NCBI GenBank assembly: GCA_023511295.1
Contig: JAIMBT010000004.1
Coordinates: 103,683-167,682 of the forward strand
Direction of reading: 5' to 3'
Origin: Alicyclobacillus sp.
GTDB taxonomy: Bacteria > Bacillota > Bacilli > Alicyclobacillales > Alicyclobacillaceae
DNA: 64,000 nt
In this document: piece by piece, positions 46,163-55,537 of the stretch
Layout of the letters: the number at the start of each line of letters is the position of its first letter
Position numbering within the stretch: position 1 is the first letter of the stretch
Notes under the pieces: model-generated
Seen by the model: the letters and a program-made list of their open reading frames with translations, nothing else
Told to the model about the DNA's origin: nothing
The model's database searches: none
Program-made: the position numbers and the translations under genes

Positions 46163-47002
46163 TCACGAGGTGAACCGCGCGATGTGCATCGCGAGGTACG
46201 ACACCTCGTCGTCGGGAACAGACCTTTTGATGCGGGCGCTGATGGCGTCGGCCACTTGGCGCGCCATCTCGTACGCCCTCGGAAGCCGTTGGGCCACCGC
46301 GTCCGCCAGCGGATTCACGATGGGTTGGTCGCGCAGGATACGCTGAATCGCAAAGCGGAGATGGATGACCATCCGGGCGTAGTTGAGTTGGCCTCTCGGC
46401 AGCGGCCCAAGCTGCGCCTCGAGTGCCTTCACGGCTGCGTTCACTGCGTCGGTCACGCGCATCGTCTCGGACAACCCGCGCGCGTGTGTGGCCGAGTGCA
46501 GGTGCAGCGTCCAGAAGCCAATCTCCTCTTCCGGAATCGGCGTCCCAAACCGCTCCTCGACCCATTTCGCGCCGACCGCAGCCACCTCCCATTCCGCCGG
46601 ATACAAGGTGCGGATTTCGTCGACGAACGGGTTATCAATGTTCAACCCACCCCGAAGCCGCGCCAGAGCGAAACCGATGTGGTCTGCCAACGCCACGTGG
46701 ATGTGTTCGTGCAGCGACTGTTGCAGCGTACTGGAAGCGAGCGAGATAATCTCTTCCGCAACCCCGACGACTTCCGGCGGGACGGTGGCAAACAGTTGCT
46801 GAAAGTGGGCTTGGTTCTCTTCGCGGTCGAGGACAAACCGCTTTTCAATCCGCTCGTCGTCCACCCGAATCTGCTGCCCGCGCTTGGCTCCGAACCCGAG
46901 GCCCTTGCCGACGAGGATTCGCTCGCCCTCCCTGTCGCTTCGCACAATCAGCACGTTGTTGTTCAAGACCCGTTCAACCGTAAACGCCTCACCCAAACGC
47001 AT
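46163..47002 (-). CDS. glcT: GlcT/LicT-type PRD transcription antiterminator
   Basis: A 279-residue protein. The N-terminal 60 residues form the CAT RNA-binding domain (FTVERVLNNNVLIVRSDR, VGKGLGFGAKRGQQI). Two PTS regulation domains follow with phosphorylatable His in LHEHIHVALADHIGFAL and FWTLHLHSATHARG in PRD1 and HLRFAIQRIL and YLAMHIARF in PRD2. It binds the RAT just downstream and lets transcription enter the PTS operon when sugar is present. Confidence 0.93.
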   Translation of the reverse strand: MRLGEAFTVERVLNNNVLIVRSDREGERILVGKGLGFGAKRGQQIRVDDERIEKRFVLDREENQAHFQQLFATVPPEVVGVAEEIISLASSTLQQSLHEHIHVALADHIGFALARLRGGLNIDNPFVDEIRTLYPAEWEVAAVGAKWVEERFGTPIPEEEIGFWTLHLHSATHARGLSETMRVTDAVNAAVKALEAQLGPLPRGQLNYARMVIHLRFAIQRILRDQPIVNPLADAVAQRLPRAYEMARQVADAISARIKRSVPDDEVSYLAMHIARFTS

Positions 47003-47190
47003 GCGCCGTGGAACACCTTCTTCGCTGACGTCTCACCGGCTGCCGGAGTGCCGGTTCAGGAACCCTACGCACAGCATACCGCAGAGAAGGCCCCGTTGCA
47101 TGCGTTCCAGCACCGCGCTGCGAGATGGCCGGCGCCTGCGGCGGAGGTGCGTTGTCCACGGACACGCACCCCGGGAGCGCAGCGTCCAAA

Positions 47191-48204
47191 CTACACGAAC
47201 GCGTCATCTCCTGTCGGCTGGACGGCGAACGTGCGGGGGCCATCATTCGGCCGATGGCCTGTCTGGCGCCGTTTCGCCCGTGCAGCGCGAACCGCCTGCC
47301 AAGTGTTGGCCGCCAACAGCCCAATCAACAGATACGCCAGTCCGCCCACCGCCAGGTACACACCCACGCTGATGACCGCTGCGACGACGCTGAACGTCAC
47401 CTGGTCACCGTAGGTGCCGGGCGACGTCGGTGGGTCGGTCAACATGAAGAAGGCCATGAACAGCGCGGCGTTCACGAGCGGAATCCGCAATGCGTCCCCC
47501 GGCGTATACGCGCTGTTGCCCAAATGCAACGACGCCGCCAGCGTCAGCAGCAGGAAATACGTCCCAAGGAACGTGAGTACCTGCGGAAACTTGTTCACGC
47601 GCGCTGTGACCGCGTACCCGGCGACGACGAGTATCGGGAGCATCACCGGAGGTAAATCGGCGAGATCCCCCCACCAGCTCTGACCTGTATGGAACGCCCA
47701 CAGCGTCAGCAGCAGGGCGAATCCGGCCGGATTGAAGATGGGCTTGCGTCCGACTTTCAACACATGTTTGGACCCCACCGCAATCGCCGCCGTCAACGCC
47801 GCCACCGGCCAGTGCACCGTCCCGCTCAGCACCAAGCCGACAATCAGCCCCGTCACCAGACCGCCGTCCGGCAACAGCCGTCTGTTCCGACGGATGATGC
47901 CGATTGCAAGGTCCAGCGCACCCGCCGTCGTCATCGCAGCGATGACGTTGACGACGCCGGGCCGGTCAGAACCGTGCATCGCCCCCACCACCAGCAATCC
48001 CGCAAGGACGAGCAGGACCGTGCCCTTCGGGGTCTTCAGGAAGCGGCGAATGGCGCCGGGAGACGGGTGCTGCGAACGGGATTCGCGGCCATCCCTCGCC
48101 CGCCGTGTCCGTACGTCGCGGGCCGCATCCGTCCGACGCGCGCCCCTTTCTATGGCAACGCTGGTTGAACGGACCGGCGAATCGGTATCACCTTGCGCGC
48201 TCAT
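47191..48204 (-). CDS. RnfD/NqrB-like membrane protein
   Basis: A 337-residue protein with about 10 helices after a basic N-terminal tail. The pattern LPDGGLVTGLIVGLVLSGTVHW, KHVLKVGRKPIFNPAGFALLL and MAFFMLTDPPTSPGTYGDQV fits the RnfD/NqrB superfamily, subunits that carry riboflavin or FMN and pass electrons across the membrane. ATG 48204 has GGGAGGTG 6 bases upstream. It follows the FMN-binding protein gene by 16 bases, and the pair forms a minimal flavin electron-transfer module with no other Rnf/Nqr genes near. Confidence 0.85.
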   Translation of the reverse strand: MSAQGDTDSPVRSTSVAIERGARRTDAARDVRTRRARDGRESRSQHPSPGAIRRFLKTPKGTVLLVLAGLLVVGAMHGSDRPGVVNVIAAMTTAGALDLAIGIIRRNRRLLPDGGLVTGLIVGLVLSGTVHWPVAALTAAIAVGSKHVLKVGRKPIFNPAGFALLLTLWAFHTGQSWWGDLADLPPVMLPILVVAGYAVTARVNKFPQVLTFLGTYFLLLTLAASLHLGNSAYTPGDALRIPLVNAALFMAFFMLTDPPTSPGTYGDQVTFSVVAAVISVGVYLAVGGLAYLLIGLLAANTWQAVRAARAKRRQTGHRPNDGPRTFAVQPTGDDAFV

Positions 48205-48220
48205 GCACGCCACCTCCCTC

Positions 48221-48793
48221 TTATCCCTTGTAGTTGGGGTTCTTCGCTTGATTCAGAGCCTGCAGGACCGCGTAATAGAAGTCTTCCGTACTGAGGGTGG
48301 CTCCTGACACCACAGGAATCTGTGTGGACTGGTGTTGAACCACGTACTGAGGCAACACCGGATCGATATCGTATTCCGGGTAGTGCGTGTCACATTGCGT
48401 AATCTGAACCTCTGCAATCTTGCCGGAGTGAATGGTCACGGCGACCGCCACGGTGCCGATGCGGTTCGAGGCCGAGCCTTGGTACGTGCCATCGAGGTAC
48501 CGCTGCGCGGTGTCGACGTGCGAGGACGGTTTGGACGCGCCGTTGGTCGTCCCGTGCGACCCTGCTGCCGACGCGTCACCGGACGCGGTGTGGTTCGCGC
48601 CGGACGACACGTTTGACGCGGCGTGGTTCGAGCCCGGCGACGGATTCGAGGATGCGTTGCTGGCCGCGACCGAACCGGAAGTCGTCTCCGCCGCCCGGGG
48701 AGATTCCCCTGAAACGGCGTACCCAGAGGCGTAGATGGCCCCGACAGCCAACGTTGCGAGCGCCACAAATTTGCTGCCCATTTTCCCCGCCAC
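48221..48793 (-). CDS. FMN-binding domain protein (exported)
   Basis: A 190-residue protein. A signal-anchor helix at the N-terminus is followed by a Ser/Asn/Gly/His-rich linker and an FMN_bind domain: YLDGTYQGSASNRIGTVAVA, KIAEVQITQCDTHYPEYD, and SGATLSTEDFYYAV, where the Thr of SGAT is the site that ApbE flavinylates in RnfG/NqrC-type proteins. It acts outside the membrane. GTG 48793 has GGAGGGG 7 bases upstream. Operon partner of the RnfD-like gene. Confidence 0.88.
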   Translation of the reverse strand: MAGKMGSKFVALATLAVGAIYASGYAVSGESPRAAETTSGSVAASNASSNPSPGSNHAASNVSSGANHTASGDASAAGSHGTTNGASKPSSHVDTAQRYLDGTYQGSASNRIGTVAVAVTIHSGKIAEVQITQCDTHYPEYDIDPVLPQYVVQHQSTQIPVVSGATLSTEDFYYAVLQALNQAKNPNYKG

Positions 48794-48986
48794 CGCTCAA
48801 CCCCTCCCTCTACACACGGACAGCATAACAGGTGGCTGTCGAGACGGTGTCGCGGTTGTGTGGAGAAGTGTTGCACGTTGCGTGTCCACCGGGATCGCCA
48901 CATGAATCAACGAAATTTCGCCAAAATAACGGAAGTGTCTGCTAACATGGAATCGGAGCCGAGGACCACCGCGGGAGGGGTTGCTT

Positions 48987-49861
48987 GTGAAATCGAGCGC
49001 TGCTCGTCGAACCGCTTCCATCTCGATAGCCGGTTGCTGTATCGCTCTCTTGGCAGGGTGTGCGCCGTTCGCTCACGCGTCGCCTGCCAGCGGTCGGGGC
49101 AAACCGGACACCGCCGCCACGAACGCAACGTCCGCAACCACCACGCCGACGGCGGACGCGACCGCCACGGGCCCACAACCGCCACACCCGACGTGGCGTT
49201 CAGACCCTGCGCGCTACGCGGTCACCCAGACGCCGCACCCGAACATGTCCATCGCGGTCCCAATTCTCGAGTACCACGACGCCGACTACGTCCCCGGCGA
49301 TATTGCCACGCTTCGCCCCGGCCAACTGGATGCGGAGTTTGCCTGGCTTCAGCAGCACCATTTCCACCCAATCAACCTCGGCCAGCTGTACGCGGCGTTC
49401 TACAACGGCTATACCCTGCCGCCGCGGCCGGTCGTCCTGACCTTTGACGACGGGTACGAAAGTATGTACACGAAGGTCTTGCCGCTGCTCGAGAAATACG
49501 GCTTCCAGGCGACGTTCTTCGTGGTCAGCGGATTCACGCATGCAAACCCGGCGGAGAACAACCGTCGGTTTCCCACCCTCACCGTCTCCGAGCTGAAGGC
49601 ATTGAACCAGTCGCCGCTGGTGGACATCGAGGACCATACCGAGCACCATCAGGACCTCTCCAAACTGTCCACTTCGCAACAACAGACCGAGATTTTGGGG
49701 GATGCCGCCTTCCTTCAAAACCTGACCGGCCACCCCATCCGGTACTTCTGTTACCCAGATGGTGGCTATACAGCGGCGACAGAACAGATCTTGAAGCACG
49801 GAGGGTTCTTGCTCGCGACGACACAGCACCAGGGCTATGCGAAACTGTCCCAAGGGCCCTT
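48987..49861 (+). pseudogene. Polysaccharide deacetylase lipoprotein, 5' part of a frameshifted gene
   Basis: GTG 48987 follows GGGAGGGG by 6 bases and opens a lipoprotein signal (IALLAGC). The NodB-type domain shows the metal-site VVLTFDDGYESMYTKVLPLLEKYG, HTEHHQDLS (His-xxx-His) and RYFCYPDGGY. The frame stays sensible to KLSQGP at about 49859 and then turns into Pro/Arg-rich nonsense to 50045, while the next frame carries a clear continuation (DTTTLSQFAQLLAP, then TPR repeats). The expected strand before that (an LxRIRV-like segment in relatives) is missing, which suggests a small deletion. The encoded enzyme would deacetylate cell-wall or exopolysaccharide. Confidence 0.7.
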
Positions 49862-50446
49862 GACACCACCACCCTGTCGCAATTCGCTCAGCTACTGGCC
49901 CCCTCCCTCTCACAGTCGGTATCTGCACAGGCCCCCGGTCCCGCTCTGCAGACGAGCGCGGAACGCTACCAAGCGGGGGCGGCCGCCTTTTCAAAGCGCG
50001 ACTACCAGACCGCCATCGCCGACGAACGACAGGCGATTCACCTGAACCCCAACAATTACGCTGCGTACACCATCGAGGGGATTGCGCTGTGTTACGCAGG
50101 GCAGTACGACGCCGGGATGCAGGCCATCAACGAGGGCCTGCAGCGAAAGCCCGATTACGGTTACGGGTGGTTCAACAAGGCCTTGGCACTCGAACTGTAC
50201 GGCCACTACGACGAGGCGATTGTCACCTATAAGAAGGCCATCCCGCTCGGCACCGGTCAGTGGTGGAAAGCGTGGGCGTACTACGGGATTGCGAGCATTT
50301 ACGGCCGGCGCGGCGATGTGGCGAACGTCGCCACGTACCTCAAGCAAGCAGAAGCGCTCAGTCCCAGTACAAAAGTGGCTGCACGGACCGAACAGGACTT
50401 CAACCCAGTCCGCTCCAGCCCGGTGTTTCAAGCGCTCCTGCGCTGA
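49862..50446 (+). pseudogene. TPR-repeat C-terminal part of the frameshifted deacetylase gene
   Basis: In the frame two positions from the deacetylase, 49862-50446 is open and encodes SQFAQLLAP, a linker, and about three tetratricopeptide repeats (AAFSKRDYQTAIADERQAI, YAAYTIEGIALCYAGQYDAG, YGWFNKALALELYGHYDEA). No start codon with a ribosome binding site is present at its head. With the upstream part it would make one deacetylase-TPR protein of about 485 residues. Confidence 0.7.
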
Positions 50447-50470
50447 GGCAAAACAGCGACCGGGAGCAGG

Positions 50471-51265
50471 TCACGGCCGGAGGACCAACTGTTCCGCCGG
50501 CGAAAAAATGGTCCCACGGAGCATCAGGCCAGCAATCAAACTGGTCAAGGTACTCGCTGCGAAGAGCATCGCGATGGCAGCAAACTGGTATTCGGCAGCG
50601 TAGATGGGATTCGCCCCAGCCAGCAGCATGCCGCTCGCGAGTCCAGGGATGAAGACGATGCCGAGAGACCGCAACGTGTCGACCGCGGGAATGATCCCCG
50701 CTTGCACCGTGTTCCGCACGTAGGGCTGAACCACGGTCGAAGGCGGCGCACCAAGCGCCAACCCGGCCTCAATCTGACCCACATGCGCTTCAATCTCTGC
50801 GCGGAAGCGGTTCAACGTGAGGGAGTTCGTCCGCATGGCGGCGGCGATGATCATGCTGCCCACCGGGATCATCGTCGAGATGTTTGGCGCGATGACGCCT
50901 GTGAAGATCATGATGAGCACCGTGACACCAGATCCAACCCCGATGGCTGTCAACGAGATGCGGGTTGCATGCGGCAAGCCTTGCGCCCGCCGTTTGGACA
51001 GCACGGCCGCAAACACAATCATGAACGCCAACGCCACGTAGCCCAAGAAGATGGTCGTATCCATAATCACGATGAGCACGATGCCGACGATGACAATCTG
51101 GACAAATCCCCGGACCATCGAGACAGCGGTCTCTTTGCCGATGGCGACGCGTCCCCAATAGGAAATCATCACGGTGGCGAGGACGAGCAAGGACGCAACG
51201 CCGACCTGCGTGAGCCCGGTGAAGACCTTCGGCGACAACAGCATGGCGATGAGGTTATGCATCAC
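50471..51265 (-). CDS. FetB/YbbM-type ABC transporter permease
   Basis: A 264-residue permease of the UPF0014 family with about seven helices. Typical segments are MVRGFVQIVIVGIVL, IPVGSMIIAAAMRTNSLTLNRFRAEI, and LVLGAP-like LALGAPPSTVVQPYVRN, LGIVFIPGLASGMLLAGANP. E. coli FetAB exports iron under oxidative stress. The start (GTG 51265 or ATG 51262) overlaps the end of the ATPase gene by about 10 bases. Confidence 0.9.
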   Translation of the reverse strand: MMHNLIAMLLSPKVFTGLTQVGVASLLVLATVMISYWGRVAIGKETAVSMVRGFVQIVIVGIVLIVIMDTTIFLGYVALAFMIVFAAVLSKRRAQGLPHATRISLTAIGVGSGVTVLIMIFTGVIAPNISTMIPVGSMIIAAAMRTNSLTLNRFRAEIEAHVGQIEAGLALGAPPSTVVQPYVRNTVQAGIIPAVDTLRSLGIVFIPGLASGMLLAGANPIYAAEYQFAAIAMLFAASTLTSLIAGLMLRGTIFSPAEQLVLRP

Positions 51266-51983
51266 GGGTCTTCAACACCTCTTCAGCGGGTCCGATTTGC
51301 CGCAACGTTCCGGCTTCCAGGACAGCGACCCGCGTCGCCATCCGAGCCGCTTGGTCCATGTCGTGCGTGACCAGGATACTCGTGAGGTTCCGCTCGCGCG
51401 CAATCTCCTGAATCAACTCTTCGACGCCAAAGCGCGTATCCTCGTCGAGTGCGGATGTCGGCTCGTCGAGGAGGAGTACGTGCGGGTCGTTCATCAACGT
51501 CCGCGCGAGGGAGACGCGCTGCGCCTCACCACCCGACAGTCGCCCGATATCCCGCTGTTCATACCCAGCCAGGTTGACTCGCTCCAACAGTTCGCGAACG
51601 CGCTCGGCGGACACCGACTCGCCCCGGGACGCCGGTCCGAATGCGACGTTCTCCGCCACCGTGCCCGGGAAGAGGTACGCCTGTTGCATGACCATCCCAA
51701 CCCGGCGCCGCAAATCTCGGGGCGACAGCGTTGTGTAGTCGACGCCTTCCAGCAGTACCGTTCCGCTCGACGGCTCGTCCAAGCGGTTCAACATCCGCAG
51801 CAGCGAAGACTTGCCCGCGCCGGACGGCCCAACCAATGCGAGCGTCTCCCCCCGCCGCACCGCGAAACTGACGTTCTCGACAATGGGCTTGTCCGCCACA
51901 AACCGCGTGAGTTGTCGAACCTCGAGCATGACGTCCCCGTCTGAACGGGTTGCACGCGACCTCCGCAATTCCTCCCAATCCAC
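51255..51983 (-). CDS. FetA/YbbL-type ABC transporter ATP-binding protein
   Basis: A 242-residue ATPase. Walker A is GPSGAGKSSLLRM, Q-loop VMQQAYLFPGTV, signature LSGGEAQRVSLAR, Walker B VLLLDEPTSALD and the switch His in LVTHDMDQAAR. It pairs with the downstream FetB-like permease. The GTG at 51983 is preferred (AGGAGG 11 bases upstream); ATG at 52013 is an alternative. Confidence 0.9.
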   Translation of the reverse strand: MDWEELRRSRATRSDGDVMLEVRQLTRFVADKPIVENVSFAVRRGETLALVGPSGAGKSSLLRMLNRLDEPSSGTVLLEGVDYTTLSPRDLRRRVGMVMQQAYLFPGTVAENVAFGPASRGESVSAERVRELLERVNLAGYEQRDIGRLSGGEAQRVSLARTLMNDPHVLLLDEPTSALDEDTRFGVEELIQEIARERNLTSILVTHDMDQAARMATRVAVLEAGTLRQIGPAEEVLKTRDA

Positions 51984-52190
51984 GTTGACAGGTTCCTCCT
52001 TCCTGCTGCCCATGTTGCCTCGTCGTGTCTGTGGAGCGCACCTGTCGTCCGGCGTTGCCCGGCTTGTACACCGACCAATTTCCGACCACAACAGTCTAAC
52101 AAACAAAGACGCCGCGCGCCCCGTTTGCGCCGGCTAAATGGAAAGCGATGCGCGATGAGGTGAGCCGAAGCGGACCATCCATCTTGGCGT

Positions 52191-53192
52191 CTAAGACACC
52201 CACCCTGCGACGGCGTTGTCCGTATCGTACCGCAGCAGCGGCAACATTCGTCCCGGAATCGATCCCGACGGAACCTCCCCGACACGCTGCGCCCCCATTT
52301 TCAGATAGAACGACTCCGCGTGCGGGTCACTGTCGATGGAAAACCCGCGGAACCCGAGACGTCTCGCGTTCGCCACCGCATGTTCCCACAAAAGTGAGCC
52401 GACCCCTCGGCGGACGCAGTCTGGATGCACATACAAGAAGTTCAACCGCGCCACCGGTGTCTCGCCGGAGAAGGCGTAGAACCCTTGAATCTCGTCGTCC
52501 GGCTCCATCACGAATACCTCGGACGAACGGATATCGTCCGGGGTGAGGGTGAGCTCCGCCCGACACGCGTCGAGGAAAGACGCATCGTAACCCCACACCG
52601 CCTTCGAGCGAAGGGCGAGATCGGTCAAAACCGGACCTTCATCCGCCCGGGCCCGTCGAATCGGATTCACAACCGCAAAATGCAGATGATCCGCCCAGCG
52701 GCCCCGGATGAGCACATTCTTCTTGTTCAGCCCCTCCCTGTGAAAGCCCGCCTTCTCCAACACGCGGACAGAACCCAGGTTGTGCGGCATGACACCTGCG
52801 TCAATCCGATGCAGCTGCAGAACCTGAAACGCGTACTTCACGACCCGCCGGACCGCCTCCGTGGTGTATCCACGGCCATTGTGTGCTTTATCTAAATAGT
52901 ATCCAAGCCACGCGGACTGATAGGGCCCCCGGATAATCTCCGTCAAGGACAAAACCCCGATGAGCTCTTGGGACGCCTGAAGGAAGACGCCAAACGCATA
53001 CTTTTGGTCGGCTTCCCTCGCGGCGAGATCTGCACGCAACAACTCCTGCTGGTACTCGACGGTGTAGAACGCCTCCGGTCGTTCAATCGAATACGGCTCA
53101 AAGAATTCTCGGTTCCGCTGATTGAGAGCGACCACCGCCGCCGCGTCCGATTCCTCCAAAAAGCGCAGATCGATGCCCTTCCCGGTCAGCAT
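52191..53192 (-). CDS. Tandem GNAT acetyltransferase (RimJ/RimL-like plus second GNAT domain)
   Basis: A 333-residue fusion of two GNAT domains. Residues 1-180 look like RimJ/RimL-type N-acetyltransferases (LRFLEESDAAAVVALNQRNREFF, YYLDKAHNGRGYTTEAVRRVV, NLGSVRVLEKAGFHREG). Residues about 190-330 form a second GNAT (LNFLYVHPDCVRRGVGSLLWEHA, GFRGFSIDSDPHAESFYLKMGA). Both have acetyl-CoA loop R/QxxGxG/A-type motifs. Substrates are unknown. ATG 53192 has GGAGGTG 7 bases upstream. Confidence 0.85.
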   Translation of the reverse strand: MLTGKGIDLRFLEESDAAAVVALNQRNREFFEPYSIERPEAFYTVEYQQELLRADLAAREADQKYAFGVFLQASQELIGVLSLTEIIRGPYQSAWLGYYLDKAHNGRGYTTEAVRRVVKYAFQVLQLHRIDAGVMPHNLGSVRVLEKAGFHREGLNKKNVLIRGRWADHLHFAVVNPIRRARADEGPVLTDLALRSKAVWGYDASFLDACRAELTLTPDDIRSSEVFVMEPDDEIQGFYAFSGETPVARLNFLYVHPDCVRRGVGSLLWEHAVANARRLGFRGFSIDSDPHAESFYLKMGAQRVGEVPSGSIPGRMLPLLRYDTDNAVAGWVS

Positions 53193-53250
53193 CCGCTCGT
53201 CACCTCCGCAAAGTCCCCGCTTTCCCGCGTAACACCCGTCGGCGGGATGC

Positions 53251-53763
53251 TCACCGCATCTCACCGGCCAGTGACTTCGCAAGTTCAATCTCGTCGTGGA
53301 TCTCGATACCATGGTTGCCGACGAGCGGGATGGACGGCTTGACGGCCCTCGCCTCATCGACGGCTCCCGGATAGACGGCCGAAATCCGATATCCCCGGCG
53401 CTGGTAGAACCGCATGGCGTCCACGTTGTCATTGCTGGTGATGAGCCAGACTCGTCTGCAGCCAGCCTCACGCGCAGTCCGTTCCACCGCCTCCAACAGC
53501 TTCGTCCCGATACCGGCACCTTCCCGGATGGCGTTGAGACTCATCAGCTCACAGCCGCCGGCGCCGTCCCATCGGTAGGTGGCCGCACCGGCAAATTCCC
53601 CGTCCACCTTCGCCAGCAATGCATGCAGCGCGGAGAGAGGGTACATATGCCCGCGGCTGACCATGCCGTCGCCGCCCCATTCGGACCGCCAGAGGTGCGC
53701 CAGCCAGCGGAGATCCGCTTCTGTGGTTGGCGGGACAATTGCAATGCTCATCGAGTTTGACAT
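53251..53763 (-). CDS. GNAT family acetyltransferase
   Basis: A 170-residue GNAT protein. The acetyl-CoA motif is in LNAIREGAGIGTKLLEAVER and NDNVDAMRFYQRRGY is motif B. Small-molecule or amine substrate unknown. AGGAGGT lies 12 bases before the ATG. Located just upstream of the fused GNAT gene with a 58-base gap. Confidence 0.85.
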   Translation of the reverse strand: MSNSMSIAIVPPTTEADLRWLAHLWRSEWGGDGMVSRGHMYPLSALHALLAKVDGEFAGAATYRWDGAGGCELMSLNAIREGAGIGTKLLEAVERTAREAGCRRVWLITSNDNVDAMRFYQRRGYRISAVYPGAVDEARAVKPSIPLVGNHGIEIHDEIELAKSLAGEMR

Positions 53764-53877
53764 AGCAGTCTATCTACCTCCTGCAAACGGTTTGGATGGC
53801 CGGCCTGGGCGGAACGGGCAGCACCCCGCAAAGTCTCGAGAGAGAAAGGGTCAGGGATGCCCGGAACGCAGTGCATG

Positions 53878-55185
53878 CTACAGACAATACTGCTCCCGAA
53901 CGTACGACAGAATGCCGAGTCTCTCCAACCGGTCGACAGGAACGCGAAATGTCGCCGTAACCACGCCGGGATGGCGGCCAATCTCAATGGACCCAGTGAT
54001 AGTTGCCCGGTTCATGACTTCCGGTACTGTCATCTCCAGCAGGCCCGCCGCACGGCGCAATGCATTATCGGTGGCTGCATTCAGGTTTTCTCCTGTACCC
54101 ACGAACGCCACGGGAGCTGTCTCTTCAATCTCGCTGAATCCCCATTTGGCCGCCTCCACCAGTGCCCGGCGTTTCTCTTCATCAGATAGCGGTTTGGCAA
54201 GGAACGGCAGGTCTTCCTCGTTCGGCAACAGAATGGGACCGTCTATCTTCAGTCCTTTGACCACGTGAACTTGCAATGTGACAATCCCGGATACATCACA
54301 GGTATGACCGGCAATCTCGCCATCCCCCTGCAGGGCATGCATGTCGCCCAGATAAACCCCACCGCCAGGCACCTTCACTGGGCAAATGAGAATGGCGCCT
54401 TCCCGCACCCGGCTGATATCCATGTGACCGTCCGTTTTTGCCTCATTCAGTTCCTCCGCAGTGACCGCATATTCATGCGGAGCACCAATCAGGAAGAAGC
54501 CAAAGTCGCCAGCATTGTGTGAATCAGGCAAGGGCCTTGAGGGCGTGGTTCCAATCTGACCGAGAAATGGCCGCATCCTTGCGACTGCACCAACGATGTC
54601 GTGGGGGGCAAACGTGACAATTGGGTTCTGGATTGAATTCTCCGGCGTTGCCATATAACTGCGCCCATCTCGTGCAATCTGCTCGGCGGCTTGTTGCGGA
54701 AGCGTCACGCCCAGCTTTCGTTCTTCGTCAAACGCAATTGTGTAGCCATTCGTGAACTTGAAAGGCGTCACGTCGGCACCGCAGTTCACACATCGGATTG
54801 CCGATTGGCCAATACCGTGGATGCGAGTTTCCGGGTACATCGTCCCGCACCCTGGGCACTTGCCTGCACAATACGGATCACCTAGGAAGTTCCCCTCGAC
54901 CGTTTGGTCGTTGCCCGACGCGGTTGCGATGGAAGTCACTCGAATGGACTGAATGCGGATTGCAATCGCATCGCCCACTTCAGCGCCTTCCACGTAGACG
55001 GGCTGAGTCACCTCATGCCCCCCGCGTATCGCCGGTGTAATCATCGGGCCCCAACAACCGGGTGCGGTGTTCGCAACGATGTATCCCCCATCCTGGACCG
55101 GGCCCAGCATCGGTTTCGCCGGATCGAGCACACCGTTTGTAAACGTATTCACAAACACCGTCCCACTACAGGTTTGTTCACCCAT
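53878..55185 (-). CDS. Acetamidase/formamidase family protein with inserted Cys cluster
   Basis: A 435-residue amidohydrolase-like protein. Family features include GGYIVANTAPGCWGPMI, EVGDAIAIRIQSI, HDIVGAVARMRPFLGQIG and GGGVYLGDMHALQGDGEI AGH-type end. It should hydrolyse a short amide such as formamide or acetamide to ammonia. At about residues 110-150 there are five Cys (DPYCAGKCPGCGTMYPE and IRCVNCGAD), which looks like a zinc ribbon not usual in formamidases. ATG 55185 follows GGGAGGCAGATCG. Confidence 0.87.
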   Translation of the reverse strand: MGEQTCSGTVFVNTFTNGVLDPAKPMLGPVQDGGYIVANTAPGCWGPMITPAIRGGHEVTQPVYVEGAEVGDAIAIRIQSIRVTSIATASGNDQTVEGNFLGDPYCAGKCPGCGTMYPETRIHGIGQSAIRCVNCGADVTPFKFTNGYTIAFDEERKLGVTLPQQAAEQIARDGRSYMATPENSIQNPIVTFAPHDIVGAVARMRPFLGQIGTTPSRPLPDSHNAGDFGFFLIGAPHEYAVTAEELNEAKTDGHMDISRVREGAILICPVKVPGGGVYLGDMHALQGDGEIAGHTCDVSGIVTLQVHVVKGLKIDGPILLPNEEDLPFLAKPLSDEEKRRALVEAAKWGFSEIEETAPVAFVGTGENLNAATDNALRRAAGLLEMTVPEVMNRATITGSIEIGRHPGVVTATFRVPVDRLERLGILSYVREQYCL

Positions 55186-55313
55186 CGATCTGCCTCCCGT
55201 ATCAAGGTTTTCATCTGACCATACAAGGTTTACGGCTTGTTCAGAAGATGAAATGAGCAGCATTCCTCGCAATTGCCGTCAGGTGGTCGGACGACGACGC
55301 GATACATCCATTG

Positions 55314-55526
55314 TCACGAATCCGATAGAACGGTCAGGCCGTTGGCTTTGAACTTATCCAGGCAATTTTTGCAGATACACGACCGTTGAGGTCCACCGAG
55401 CGGAACATTCTCGAAGATTTCTTTCGGAAAGAACTCCTCATCACACCAGCAAGTACCGTGTGGTTTGCCGGCCACGTTGCCGCAATGATTATCGTTACCA
55501 CATAACGGACATGTGCTCGTCGCCAT
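55314..55526 (-). CDS. Cysteine-rich CWC family protein
   Basis: A 70-residue protein with Cys at CPLCGNDNHCG, GTCWCDEEFFPKE and CICKNCLDKF. This is the pattern of the cysteine-rich CWC family, probably zinc-binding, of unknown function. It lies upstream of the acetamidase gene on the same strand, 128 bases before it, and may be co-transcribed. Confidence 0.85.
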   Translation of the reverse strand: MATSTCPLCGNDNHCGNVAGKPHGTCWCDEEFFPKEIFENVPLGGPQRSCICKNCLDKFKANGLTVLSDS

Positions 55527-55537
55527 TTCTACTCACC

